64,000 nt of DNA, from NCBI RefSeq assembly GCF_040706615.1, contig NZ_JAPDRF010000006.1:173915-237914 (forward strand), written 5' to 3'. Positions 1-7,476 of the stretch are shown here, piece by piece; the first letter of the stretch is position 1, and each line of letters opens with the position of its first letter. This DNA comes from Lentisalinibacter sediminis. GTDB lineage: Bacteria; Pseudomonadota; Gammaproteobacteria; Steroidobacterales; Woeseiaceae. The notes under the pieces are model-generated. The model saw only the letters and a list, made by a program, of their open reading frames with translations. It was not told the origin of the DNA and ran no database searches. Made by a program: the position numbers and the translations under genes.

Positions 1-26
1 CCTCTATTCTTCACCTAAAAGTATTA

Positions 27-374
27 ATGATTGCCATGCGGACCAATGACCTTCTGGACAATACGATGATCGCCCTCGCCGACCCGGTGCGAAGACGCAT
101 CCTTGAGCGGCTCGAGGCGGGCGAGGCGCGGGTGACCGACCTGGCCCAGCCGTTCGACATCTCGCTCAACTCCGTCTCCAAGCACATCCGGCTGCTGGAG
201 CGGGCCGGGCTGGTGCGGCGGCGGCGCGCCGGGCGCGAGCATTTTCTGTCGCTGGATCCCGCGCCGCTGGATGCGGCCGCGGCATGGATAGAGGAGCGGC
301 GGCGGTTCTGGGCCGGACGGCTGGATGCCCTGGAAGAGGCGATCGCCGCGGACGGGCACGACACGGGGGAATGA
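27..374 (+). CDS. ArsR-family winged-helix transcriptional regulator
   Basis: A 115-residue protein with a winged-helix DNA-binding domain over roughly residues 15-80; the recognition helix is the stretch SLNSVSKHIRLLERAGLV, typical of ArsR/SmtB-like repressors. No cysteine-rich metal site is visible, so it is more likely one of the ArsR regulators paired with SRPBCC proteins than a metal sensor. The stop is 3 bases before the next start, so the two genes are almost certainly co-transcribed. Starts at 27, 36 or 66 are all possible and no clear Shine-Dalgarno sequence is seen. The promoter lies at or beyond the window edge. Confidence 0.85.
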   Translation: MIAMRTNDLLDNTMIALADPVRRRILERLEAGEARVTDLAQPFDISLNSVSKHIRLLERAGLVRRRRAGREHFLSLDPAPLDAAAAWIEERRRFWAGRLDALEEAIAADGHDTGE

Positions 375-377
375 AGC

Positions 378-911
378 ATGAACGAGTACGGTGAATGCCA
401 TGCACCGGGGTGCATCCGCTTCGAGCGGCTGCTGAGGGCGCCGGCCGATGTGGTCTGGGAGTATCTGGTGAATGGGGAGAAGCGCTCGCGTTGGCTTGCG
501 GACGGCGAGTTCGAACTGCGCGCGGGAGGCCGGGCCGAGTTCCTGTTCCGGAACGGGAATCTCTGCCGGCCCGGCGACGAGCCGCCGGAGAAGTACCGGT
601 CCCTGTCCGCGGAGGTTCGGCTCGAGGGCCGCGTGCTGGAGGTGGACGCACCGTCGCGACTGGTCCTCGAGTGGCCGTCGGATCAGGGGCCGCCGAGCAT
701 CGTGACGTTCGAGCTGGAGGCAAGGGGCAGCGAGACGCTGCTGAGACTGACGGAGACCGGACTGGCCGCGCGCGGCGACCTGCTCGGAGCCGCCGCCGGC
801 TGGCATGCCCACCTCGACATACTGGCGGCGCTGGCGGGCAGTGGCCCGTCGCCCTCGTTCTGGTCGAATCACACCCGGCTGGAAGCCGAGTACGGACTCC
901 GGCTGTCCTGA
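378..911 (+). CDS. SRPBCC (AHSA1-like) domain protein
   Basis: A 177-residue protein of the START/Bet v1-like SRPBCC superfamily, AHSA1 (Hsp90 ATPase activator homologue) branch. The N-terminal stretch FERLLRAPADVVWEYLVNG and the later W-rich segment ending in TRLEAEYG are typical. These proteins form a helix-grip fold with a hydrophobic ligand cavity, but the ligand is unknown here. Tight coupling to the ArsR gene is a very common arrangement in which the regulator controls its own SRPBCC partner. Function beyond fold is not assignable. Confidence 0.82.
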   Translation: MNEYGECHAPGCIRFERLLRAPADVVWEYLVNGEKRSRWLADGEFELRAGGRAEFLFRNGNLCRPGDEPPEKYRSLSAEVRLEGRVLEVDAPSRLVLEWPSDQGPPSIVTFELEARGSETLLRLTETGLAARGDLLGAAAGWHAHLDILAALAGSGPSPSFWSNHTRLEAEYGLRLS

Positions 912-924
912 GCGTCCGAACCGG

Positions 925-3423
925 TCAGTAGCCGTCGCCGATGGGCGAGCCCGGCGGCACGGTGGTCTCGGGTAGCTGTTCCACGTAGGACGGGTCGGCG
1001 CCGAATCGCTCGATGTCCTGACGGGCGGCGGTGTAGGCGGCCCGCCAGCGCCCATCGATGCGCCCTTCCAGTCGGTCTTCGAGCCAGTCGTCGAGTTTGT
1101 CTATAGCGCCGGTGGCGAGCATGCGCACGGCGGGGTCGGTTTCATCGTCGGCGGCCAGGCGCATGAGGGCGTGCAGGGTCTGGCGATTGGTGCGGCGGAG
1201 GATGAGGCCCTCCATCCGATCGCGGCGCTCGGCGTACCAGGTACCTGCCAGCAAGGCGTCGACCAGTTCGGCGAAGCCGGGCAGGTCCGCGTCCGCGGCG
1301 TGCTGACGCTCGAGGCGGGCGGCGCGGGCGGGGTCGAGCAGCGCGGCCAGGGTGAGGGCTGCGGCGCTTTCGGCCGGCCCCGCGGGATCGAAGGTGTTGC
1401 CGGTCTCGCGGGGGAACAGCTCGCGGTTGGGGGCGTAGCCGGGCGGCCGGGGCGGGATCAGCTCGACGATGCGCTCCGGCAGGCGCAGGACGGCGGGGTC
1501 GAGCAATGCGATGAGGGCGTCGATGGCGGCGCGCTGGCGCGGCGCGGGCACGCCGGCGGTGATGCGCCGGCCGTCGCCGCGGAGCGCATAGTCGAAGTAT
1601 CGGCCGCCGATGAGTTTGGAGACCGCGCGGATCTGGTAGCGGTGCAGGAGGTACATCGGCACGAGCACCTCCTCCAGCGTCGCCCAGGGACGGCCGGGGC
1701 GAATATTGCGCTCGCCGAAGCGCTCGAGAACAACCTCGCGGACGCGCAGGAGGTGCTCGAGTTCGGCGATGGCGTCGGCGCCGTTGTCCCAGAGGTTGCC
1801 GTCCGGGTGCGCGGTGCCGGTGCCGCGGGCGTCCTCGTCGGCGACGTAGGCGTAGCGGGCGGCGGTCTCCGCCAGGATGCGGTCGCGTTCGGCTGCGGCG
1901 TCGATGCCTGGGGGGAAGTCCTGGTAGGCATAGAGGATGACGCGCTCGTCCCATTCGCCGATGCCGGTGTCGTAGGCGGCGGAGAGATCGATGTCGCCCT
2001 CTTCGGTGAGGCGGATCAGCGGGAAGGGGTAGTCCATGACCGAGGCGCGGTCCTGGGTGCTGGCGGCGAAGTTGTGCTCGATGCCGAGGGTGTGGCCGAC
2101 TTCGTGGGCGGAGAGCTGACGGATGCGGGCGAGGGCCATGGCGAGCATGGGGTCGTCGTCCGGGGAATAAGTTGGAAAAGTCTCAAAAGTTCGGTCCGGC
2201 ACCTCATACGGGGCGAGCAGGCCCTCCGCGAGGAGGTAGTCCTGGCGTACGCGCAGCGAGCCGAGGGTGACATGGCCCTTGATGATCTCGCCGGTGCGCG
2301 GATCGAGGACCGAGGCGCCGTAGGACCAGCCGCGGGTGGAGCGGTGGACCCACTGGATGACGTTGTAGCGCACGTCCAGGGGGTCGGCATCCTCCGGCAG
2401 CAGTTCCACGCGGAAGGCGTCGCGGTAACCCGCCGCCTCGAAGGCCTGGTTCCACCACCGTGCGCCGTCGATCAGGGCGCTGCGTACGGGCTCCGGCGCG
2501 CCCCGATCGACGTAGTAGACGATCGGGGCGACCGGCTCGCTCATCGGTGCGGCCGGATCCTTCTTCGCCAGCCGGTGACGTCTTCCGAAGTTCACAAGCA
2601 GGGGGTCGCCGATGTCGGAGGCGTAGTCCACGAAGCCGTCGTTGCCGTAACTCAGACCGATGATGCCGCCGCGGGGATCGTAAGGCAGCGGCTCGTAACC
2701 CGGCGGCGGCAGCCGCACGAAGGAATGATGCAGGTGCACGGTGAAGCTGGTCGGATCCGGTGCGACGGTGGGCAGCAACTCTCCCTCGGGCTTGCCGGTG
2801 AACGTGACCATGGCCTCGGCCTCGCTGTTGTCCGGGAAGGCCTTGGTGCGTGGCAGATAAACAGCCGAGCGGGCGGCATCCACCGCGTAGGTGCCCTCCT
2901 CCATGTCCGCCAGGCGGCGGGCGATGCCGTGAGCGTCGCGGAGCAGGAACGGGGTGGCGTCCACGAATACCGCTCCGTCCTGCTCGCCCAGCACCTCGAA
3001 TCCCCACAGTACGGAGATAGCGAAGGACTCTGCTGTAGCCGCGCGCTCCGGAGCATCACCGCCGAGCGCGCGGTAGGCCAGATTGTGCTGGACCAGCAGC
3101 ACGCGGGGACCGACCCGGCGGAACTCGACAAGGCGAGTCGCCCCGAGCTGGCCCCGGTCCAGGCCGATGTCGTTGGAGCCTACGCCCCGCGCCAGCGAGG
3201 ACTGGTAGATGAAGGGTTCGTCGAAGGCATCCAGCCCGAGCACCAGGCGGCCGCCGACTTCATCCCAGTACAGATCGATGAAACCGGGCATCGCCTGCCA
3301 TGCGTCGATCGCGAGCGACTCGGCGGCCTCCCCGGGTGCGCGGTCGGCGGCAGGCTGCTCGGCGGCGGCGAGCACCGGAAAAGCGAGAGTCAGCAGGATC
3401 AGTGGCAGGAGGCATCGTGGCAT
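925..3423 (-). CDS. Exported zinc metalloprotease (DUF5117/DUF4953-type)
   Basis: An 832-residue protein starting with a signal peptide (LLPLILLTLAFPVLAAAEQ). It carries a full metzincin-like zinc site HEVGHTLGIEH at residues 440-450 (H440, E441, H444, H450) and a following Met-turn SVMDYP. Length and flanking sequence (GHVTLGSLRVRQDYL before, QLSAHEVGH at the site) match the large bacterial zinc-dependent metalloproteases annotated as DUF5117/DUF4953. The chosen ATG is directly followed by the signal peptide; a longer frame upstream to 3516 lacks secretion logic. Residues about 408-420 are encoded by a 39-bp repeat that recurs at 3532 (see repeat entries), immediately before the catalytic helix. 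Probably periplasmic or surface-located; substrate unknown. Confidence 0.85.
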   Translation of the reverse strand: MPRCLLPLILLTLAFPVLAAAEQPAADRAPGEAAESLAIDAWQAMPGFIDLYWDEVGGRLVLGLDAFDEPFIYQSSLARGVGSNDIGLDRGQLGATRLVEFRRVGPRVLLVQHNLAYRALGGDAPERAATAESFAISVLWGFEVLGEQDGAVFVDATPFLLRDAHGIARRLADMEEGTYAVDAARSAVYLPRTKAFPDNSEAEAMVTFTGKPEGELLPTVAPDPTSFTVHLHHSFVRLPPPGYEPLPYDPRGGIIGLSYGNDGFVDYASDIGDPLLVNFGRRHRLAKKDPAAPMSEPVAPIVYYVDRGAPEPVRSALIDGARWWNQAFEAAGYRDAFRVELLPEDADPLDVRYNVIQWVHRSTRGWSYGASVLDPRTGEIIKGHVTLGSLRVRQDYLLAEGLLAPYEVPDRTFETFPTYSPDDDPMLAMALARIRQLSAHEVGHTLGIEHNFAASTQDRASVMDYPFPLIRLTEEGDIDLSAAYDTGIGEWDERVILYAYQDFPPGIDAAAERDRILAETAARYAYVADEDARGTGTAHPDGNLWDNGADAIAELEHLLRVREVVLERFGERNIRPGRPWATLEEVLVPMYLLHRYQIRAVSKLIGGRYFDYALRGDGRRITAGVPAPRQRAAIDALIALLDPAVLRLPERIVELIPPRPPGYAPNRELFPRETGNTFDPAGPAESAAALTLAALLDPARAARLERQHAADADLPGFAELVDALLAGTWYAERRDRMEGLILRRTNRQTLHALMRLAADDETDPAVRMLATGAIDKLDDWLEDRLEGRIDGRWRAAYTAARQDIERFGADPSYVEQLPETTVPPGSPIGDGY
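2165..2203. repeat. 39-bp dispersed repeat, copy A (inside a CDS)
   Basis: This 39-bp segment matches the segment at 3532-3570 at 37 of 39 positions in the same orientation. It contains GAATAAGTTGGAAAAG at one end and AAAAGTTCGGTCCGGCACC at the other. On the minus strand it is in frame within the metalloprotease gene and encodes VPDRTFETFPTYS. It is AT-richer than the surrounding gene. The match is directly visible; that it is a mobile or amplifying repeat family is inference. Confidence 0.8.
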
Positions 3424-3531
3424 CGTGGTTGTTCTCGTCGCGTTGATCGGGCCGTTATCTTGCCCGAGAAAGGCGGCTGACTCATCATCGCCGGCAACCG
3501 CGGCCGCGACATGCACTGACTTCCGTCGAGC

Positions 3532-3570
3532 GAATAAGTTGGAAAAGTTGCAAAAGTTCGGTCCGGCACC
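3532..3570. repeat. 39-bp dispersed repeat, copy B (at a gene start)
   Basis: Second copy, differing from copy A at two adjacent bases in the middle (TTG instead of TCT). It ends where the conserved part of the DUF72 protein begins (EYRLGLPGWAF). It contains the only plausible nearby initiation codons for that gene, the TTG codons at 3539 and 3548. Confidence 0.8.
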
Positions 3571-4405
3571 GGAGTATCGGCTCGGGTTGCCGGGCTGGGC
3601 GTTTCCCGGGTGGAAAGGGCGTTATTGGGATGCCCGCCCATCGCCGCTGGCTGACTATGCCCGCTTCTTCGGCACCGTGGAGGGCAATACCACCTTCTAC
3701 CGCATTCCGGAGGAGAAAACGGTCGCCGCCTGGCGCGAGGCCGTGGCCGGCCGGGACTTCGAGTTCTGCTTCAAGCTGCCCCGCAGCGTCACCCACGAGC
3801 CGGCGCCCTCGCTGCCGGACCTCGACGCCTTCCTGCGGACGATCGAGCCCCTCGGCGACCACATCGGACCCCTGCTGGTGCAGTTCCCGGCCACGGCCGG
3901 CCCGACGGAGATTGCCGGCATGGAGACCGTGCTCTCCCGGCTTTCCCGCCACTACCGCTACGCCATCGAGGTGCGCCACCCGCTCTTCTTCTCCCGCCCG
4001 GAGCGGCTCGAGCCCCTCCTTGCCGAACACGACTGTGGCCGCGTCATGATGGACAGCCGGCCCATCTACCGGGGCGACACGGCGCACCCGGAGGTGCAGC
4101 AGGCGCTGCACGAGAAACCCGACGTGCCCGTGCTGGACACCGTCTACAACGGCCTCGCCTTCGTGCGCCTGGTGCTGCATCCCGATGCGGCCAGCAACGA
4201 GGTCTGGATCGCCGAGTGGTCCCGGCGGGTGGCTGGCTACCTGCGGGCCGGCCAGCAGGTCTACATGATGATCCACTGCCCGAACAACCTGCATTGCCCG
4301 CCGTTCGCACGCGCCTTCCACGAGACGCTGCAGCGCGAGCCGGGCATGCGGGAGCTGCCGGCGCTGCCTCCCTGGCCGCTGCCACGTCAGCAATCACTGC
4401 TCTGA
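3539..4405 (+). CDS. DUF72 family protein
   Basis: About 288 residues of the DUF72 family (TIM-barrel-like fold, related to YecE). Characteristic segments include RLGLPGWAFPGWKGRYW near the start, VEGNTTFYRIP, FEFCFKLPRSVTHE and YMMIHCPNN near the end. No ATG exists between the divergent metalloprotease start and the conserved N-terminus, so a TTG start at 3539 or 3548, both inside repeat copy B, is the best choice. The longer frame from 3209 would overlap the neighbouring gene by over 200 bases. Biochemical role of DUF72 is not established. Start confidence is low; identity is good. Confidence 0.78.
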   Translation: MEKLQKFGPAPEYRLGLPGWAFPGWKGRYWDARPSPLADYARFFGTVEGNTTFYRIPEEKTVAAWREAVAGRDFEFCFKLPRSVTHEPAPSLPDLDAFLRTIEPLGDHIGPLLVQFPATAGPTEIAGMETVLSRLSRHYRYAIEVRHPLFFSRPERLEPLLAEHDCGRVMMDSRPIYRGDTAHPEVQQALHEKPDVPVLDTVYNGLAFVRLVLHPDAASNEVWIAEWSRRVAGYLRAGQQVYMMIHCPNNLHCPPFARAFHETLQREPGMRELPALPPWPLPRQQSLL

Positions 4406-4551
4406 ACCGCGTCCGATCCGGCCGGCTGCAAGCATTACGTATTGCCGCCGCAGGGGCGTCTGCCACAGCATGATGAATGCAAGGAAAGACCGCGAGCGAC
4501 CGGTTTGCACCGCGCGCGGCGGTGCCGGCGCGGGCAGTTTCGGGAGGAGAC

Positions 4552-5265
4552 ATGAATACGCGCAAGACCCCCTCACGGCCAGGGACATGGCCGCTGCTGT
4601 CACTCGTCATCGCGCTCCTCGTCGTCGTCTTCGCCGTCCCCGCCGAGGCGGAGAATCTGGTGAAGGCGTTCACCGGCTCGGGGCCGGATACGACACCCCG
4701 CTTCGAGGTGGAGGGCCCCTGGCGGGTGGACTGGGAGGCCGGGAGCGAGCATCCCCTGCTCTCCGCGTTCTACACCAACCTGTATGACGCTAAGACGAGC
4801 GAATACCTCGGCTTCATCACCCAGCTTCGGGGCACCGGTGCCGGCTCCAAACTCATCCGCGAGAGCGGCGAGTTCCGCATCGGCATCTCGGGCAACGACG
4901 TGGACTGGACGATCCGGATCGTCGAGCTGAGCAAGGACGAGGCCGAGGCGCTCGAAGCGGCGGCGGCCGGCCGGCCACGGGGTGCGGAGCTGCCTCCGCC
5001 GGCACGCCCGGCACCCTCGACACTCGTTGCCTCCGGATCGTTCATCGGCTGGAACGTCGTCGACGAGCGCACGCTGCACCTCGTCACCGGCGAGGACGGC
5101 CTCGTGCTGGAGGTGACGCTGGCCGAGCCGTGCCGCGGCCTGACCGAGACCGGAGAGGTACTCTTCGTGACGCCGGACAGCGGCGCGACGAATGTCTACA
5201 ACTCGATCCTGCTGGACGACGGCACTCGCTGCTACTTCGAGCGGGTGGTGCCGCAGTACCGCTAG
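4552..5265 (+). CDS. Exported protein of unknown function
   Basis: A 237-residue protein with a good ribosome site (GGGAGGAGAC) before the ATG. The N-terminus has a basic start and the hydrophobic segment WPLLSLVIALLVVVFAVPAEAE, a signal peptide with AEA cleavage. The mature part starts NLVKAFTGSGPDTTPRFEVEG and looks like two beta-rich modules with an alanine/proline linker near residue 150. I recognise no family. The stop overlaps the end of the convergent Mut7-C gene by four bases. Probably periplasmic. Confidence 0.7.
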   Translation: MNTRKTPSRPGTWPLLSLVIALLVVVFAVPAEAENLVKAFTGSGPDTTPRFEVEGPWRVDWEAGSEHPLLSAFYTNLYDAKTSEYLGFITQLRGTGAGSKLIRESGEFRIGISGNDVDWTIRIVELSKDEAEALEAAAAGRPRGAELPPPARPAPSTLVASGSFIGWNVVDERTLHLVTGEDGLVLEVTLAEPCRGLTETGEVLFVTPDSGATNVYNSILLDDGTRCYFERVVPQYR

Positions 5266-6059
5266 GCCCGCCGTGACGACGGGCCCGCGGCCCGGGCGTG
5301 CTCAATGACCCGGTCCAGGCGCTCCAGGTGGGACCCCGGCCAGTAGACGCGCCCGCAACCCGTACAGCGGCGGAAGTCGCGGTAGACCACGAATACCTGC
5401 AGCGGGACCTGCCGTGCAGCCTCCCGGCGGCGGATCGGCACGCACTCGCCGTTGCACTCCAGGCAGCGGGTGTAAGGTTCGAACTCCGGGCCCAGCTGCA
5501 GAGCCCGGACCACCTCCTCGAGCTGGGCCACCGGCTCGGTGGCGCGCAGCCAGTAGCCGTGGATCACCCGCCCGTTGCGCAGGATGCCGATGTCCCGCGT
5601 GAGGATGATCCGGTGCTCGGCGAGGGAGCGGTCGATGATTTCCTCGTCGCCGAGGTCGCTGCGCCAGACCGTGTCGTAGCCGAGCAGGCGGAGGTGGCGG
5701 GCCAGCATGCCGAGGTGCACGTCGGCGATGAAGCGCGTCATCCGCAGGGGCGCCGGGCGCAGCCGGACCAGGGGCGAGACGTCGAGGCACTCGAACACCG
5801 GATAGACGGCCACCCGCTCGCCGCCGCGCAGCCGGTGGCCGAAACCGACGGACTCGCCGTCGACCAGGATCACGTCGATCTCGGTATGGGGCACGCCCAG
5901 CGCCTCGACGGTGTCCTTCACCGAGGGCGTGTCGGTGAAGCGGTGGACGAAGCTGCACTTGCGCCGCGCGGAGGGCAGGAAATCGTTCAGCTCCTCGTAG
6001 AAGCGGAACTCGGCCGCGCGTACGGGTTTGGCATGGGGATCGTCGGTAGGAGCTGCCAT
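5262..6059 (-). CDS. Mut7-C RNase domain protein with N-terminal ubiquitin-like domain
   Basis: 265 residues. Residues 15-95 resemble the ThiS/MoaD-like Mut7-C ubiquitin domain (EFRFYEELNDFLP, then VGFGHRLRGGERVAVYP). Residues about 105-250 are the Mut7-C PIN-like RNase domain: RFIADVHLGMLARHLRLLGYD, ILTRDIGIL and a zinc ribbon with CLEC and CTGC knuckles. The family is predicted to act on RNA, on the basis of its PIN-like fold; the acidic residues of FIAD and TRD are the likely metal ligands. It converges on the preceding gene. Its 5' side faces a REP array shared with the divergent ZIP gene. Confidence 0.85.
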   Translation of the reverse strand: MAAPTDDPHAKPVRAAEFRFYEELNDFLPSARRKCSFVHRFTDTPSVKDTVEALGVPHTEIDVILVDGESVGFGHRLRGGERVAVYPVFECLDVSPLVRLRPAPLRMTRFIADVHLGMLARHLRLLGYDTVWRSDLGDEEIIDRSLAEHRIILTRDIGILRNGRVIHGYWLRATEPVAQLEEVVRALQLGPEFEPYTRCLECNGECVPIRRREAARQVPLQVFVVYRDFRRCTGCGRVYWPGSHLERLDRVIEHARAAGPSSRRA

Positions 6060-6064
6060 GTGTA

Positions 6065-6198
6065 ATGTAGGAGGGCCTTCAGGCCCGATGCTTTGGAAGG
6101 GGCCTTCAGGCCCGATGCTTTGGAAGGGGCCTTCAGGCCCGATGCTTTGGAAGGGGCCTTCAGGCCCGATGCTGTAGAAGGCCCTTCAGGCCCGATGC
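6065..6198. repeat. Tandem REP array, about five copies
   Basis: A complete REP (TGTAGGAGGGCCTTCAGGCCCGATG) is followed by about four more units at a 27-bp period, each containing GGCCTTCAGGCCCGATGC; the last is slightly degenerate. All copies point the same way. Each unit is a short palindrome (GGGCCTTCAGGCCC). The array fills most of the gap between two divergently transcribed genes. Because 27 is a multiple of three, it also creates a meaningless 9-residue repeat reading frame. Confidence 0.9.
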
Positions 6199-6222
6199 CC
6201 TGGCCACCGGAGTGTAGCCCAC

Positions 6223-7011
6223 ATGCAGGAGACCGCCGTCAACGTCGTCTGGTTCGGCTTCGCCGCGAGCCTCGTCGCCGGGCTGGGCACCGGCGTCGGT
6301 GCCGTGGGCGTGTTCTTCGTCCGCCGGCTCACGGATGCCGCCGAGGATCTGCTGCTGAGCTTCGCTGCCGGCATCATGCTCGCGGCCTCCTTCTTCTCGC
6401 TGCTGCTGCCGGCCATTGCCTACGGCGAGGCGGAGTTCGGCGGCCGGCAGGCGGCGGTCGCCGTGGTCATCGCGGGCCTGCTGGTCGGCGCACTGGCGCT
6501 GGCCGGCATCCATCGCTACGTACCTCACGAGCATTTCTTCGCCGGCCGCGAAGGCCCGGACACCGCGGCGCTGGAACGGATCTGGCTGTTCATCATCGCC
6601 ATCACGCTGCACAACTTCCCCGAGGGCATGGCCGTCGGGGTCGGGTTCGCCGGCGGCAACGTCGACAACGGCCTGGCGCTCGCCACCGGTATCGGCATCC
6701 AGAACCTGCCCGAGGGCCTGGCCGTGGCCGTCTCGCTGATCGGTGCGGGTTACACACGCCTGCAGTCCTGGCTGGTCGCCTTCCTCACCGGTCTCGCCGA
6801 ACCGATCGGCGGGCTGTTCGGCAGTGCGGCAGTGTCCGTCGCCGGACCGCTCATGCCCTGGGCGCTGGCCTTCGCCGCCGGTGCCATGCTGTTCATCATC
6901 AGCGACGAGATCATCCCGGAGACCCACCGGCGCGGGCTGCAGAACATCGCCACTTTCTCGCTGCTGGCCGGCTTCGTGGTGATGATGTTCCTCGACGCAA
7001 CACTGGGGTAA
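6223..7011 (+). CDS. ZIP family divalent metal transporter
   Basis: A 262-residue polytopic membrane protein with about eight predicted helices. The ZIP signature is clear: HNFPEGMAVGVGF from H130 and the paired motif QNLPEGLAVAVS in the next helix, which together form the binuclear metal site. A histidine-rich cytoplasmic loop (HRYVPHEH, about residues 97-104) lies between helices 3 and 4. ZIP proteins move Zn2+, Fe2+ or Mn2+ into the cytoplasm; the metal cannot be told from sequence. It resembles the GufA/ZupT-like bacterial branch. The only upstream regulatory space is the REP array. Confidence 0.88.
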   Translation: MQETAVNVVWFGFAASLVAGLGTGVGAVGVFFVRRLTDAAEDLLLSFAAGIMLAASFFSLLLPAIAYGEAEFGGRQAAVAVVIAGLLVGALALAGIHRYVPHEHFFAGREGPDTAALERIWLFIIAITLHNFPEGMAVGVGFAGGNVDNGLALATGIGIQNLPEGLAVAVSLIGAGYTRLQSWLVAFLTGLAEPIGGLFGSAAVSVAGPLMPWALAFAAGAMLFIISDEIIPETHRRGLQNIATFSLLAGFVVMMFLDATLG

Positions 7012-7088
7012 ATCCCCGGGCGCCACCTTGATCGCGCCGTATTCGCGCCCATGTCTGAGGGAGGAGCGCAGAAAAAGGAGTACTACGC

Positions 7089-7379
7089 ATGGCCGACAAG
7101 AGTACCTACCAGAAGAAGCTGGAAGCCCAGCTCGAGGAATGGAACGCCGAGATCGACAAGCTGCAGGCAAAGGCGAAACGGCATCAGGCCGATGCCGAGG
7201 CGGACTATTCCGAGGCCATCGAGGACCTGAAGTCCCGCCGTGACGACATGAAGAAGCGGCTCGAGGCACTGAGAGAGGCCAGCGACGATGCCTGGGAGGA
7301 CATCAAGGCCGGCGCCGAAAGCGCCTGGCAGTCGATGTCCGCCGCCGTGAAATCGGCCACGTCGCGCCTGAAACAGTAG
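7089..7379 (+). CDS. Small coiled-coil protein (sll1863-like)
   Basis: A 96-residue, highly charged, almost entirely alpha-helical protein with no signal peptide. Heptad-like patterns run through LEAQLEEWNAEIDKLQAKA and DDMKKRLEALREASDDAW; the C-terminal third (AWQSMSAAVKSATSRLKQ) is amphipathic. It resembles the small coiled-coil proteins annotated as sll1863 family stress-response proteins. A strong ribosome site (AAAAAGGAGTACTACGC) precedes the ATG. It is followed by an intrinsic terminator, so it is probably a monocistronic, well-expressed gene. Molecular function unknown. Confidence 0.75.
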   Translation: MADKSTYQKKLEAQLEEWNAEIDKLQAKAKRHQADAEADYSEAIEDLKSRRDDMKKRLEALREASDDAWEDIKAGAESAWQSMSAAVKSATSRLKQ

Positions 7380-7390
7380 ACTGTCACCGG

Positions 7391-7428
7391 GGCGCCGGTC
7401 GGGTCCGGCCCGGCCGGCGCCTCTCTTT
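7391..7428 (+). terminator. Rho-independent terminator
   Basis: A 10-bp inverted repeat (GGCGCCGGTC with GGCCGGCGCC) is followed by a T-rich run (TCTCTTTG), twelve bases after the stop of the coiled-coil gene. Confidence 0.75.
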
Positions 7429-7476
7429 GTCCGCACATCGCTCACCGTCAGGAACGCAGTCAGCAAGGAGTCAGCA

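Noticed and set aside
1..8. First bases CCTCTATT match part of the insertion-sequence end near 63875
   Set aside because: Eight bases only, in an orientation that would place the element over the ArsR gene; chance match.
1171..3480. A 769-codon plus-strand open frame opposite the metalloprotease gene
   Set aside because: Antisense shadow of a gene with a full zinc motif and a signal peptide.
6065..6198. CRISPR-like appearance of regularly spaced repeats
   Set aside because: Units are 27 bp with no unique spacers; it is a tandem REP array and no cas genes are present.
6093..7031. Open frame starting with a repeated 9-residue peptide (ALEGAFRPD units) and running across the ZIP gene
   Set aside because: The repeat peptide is only the translation of the 27-bp REP array; the rest is the wrong frame of the ZIP gene.
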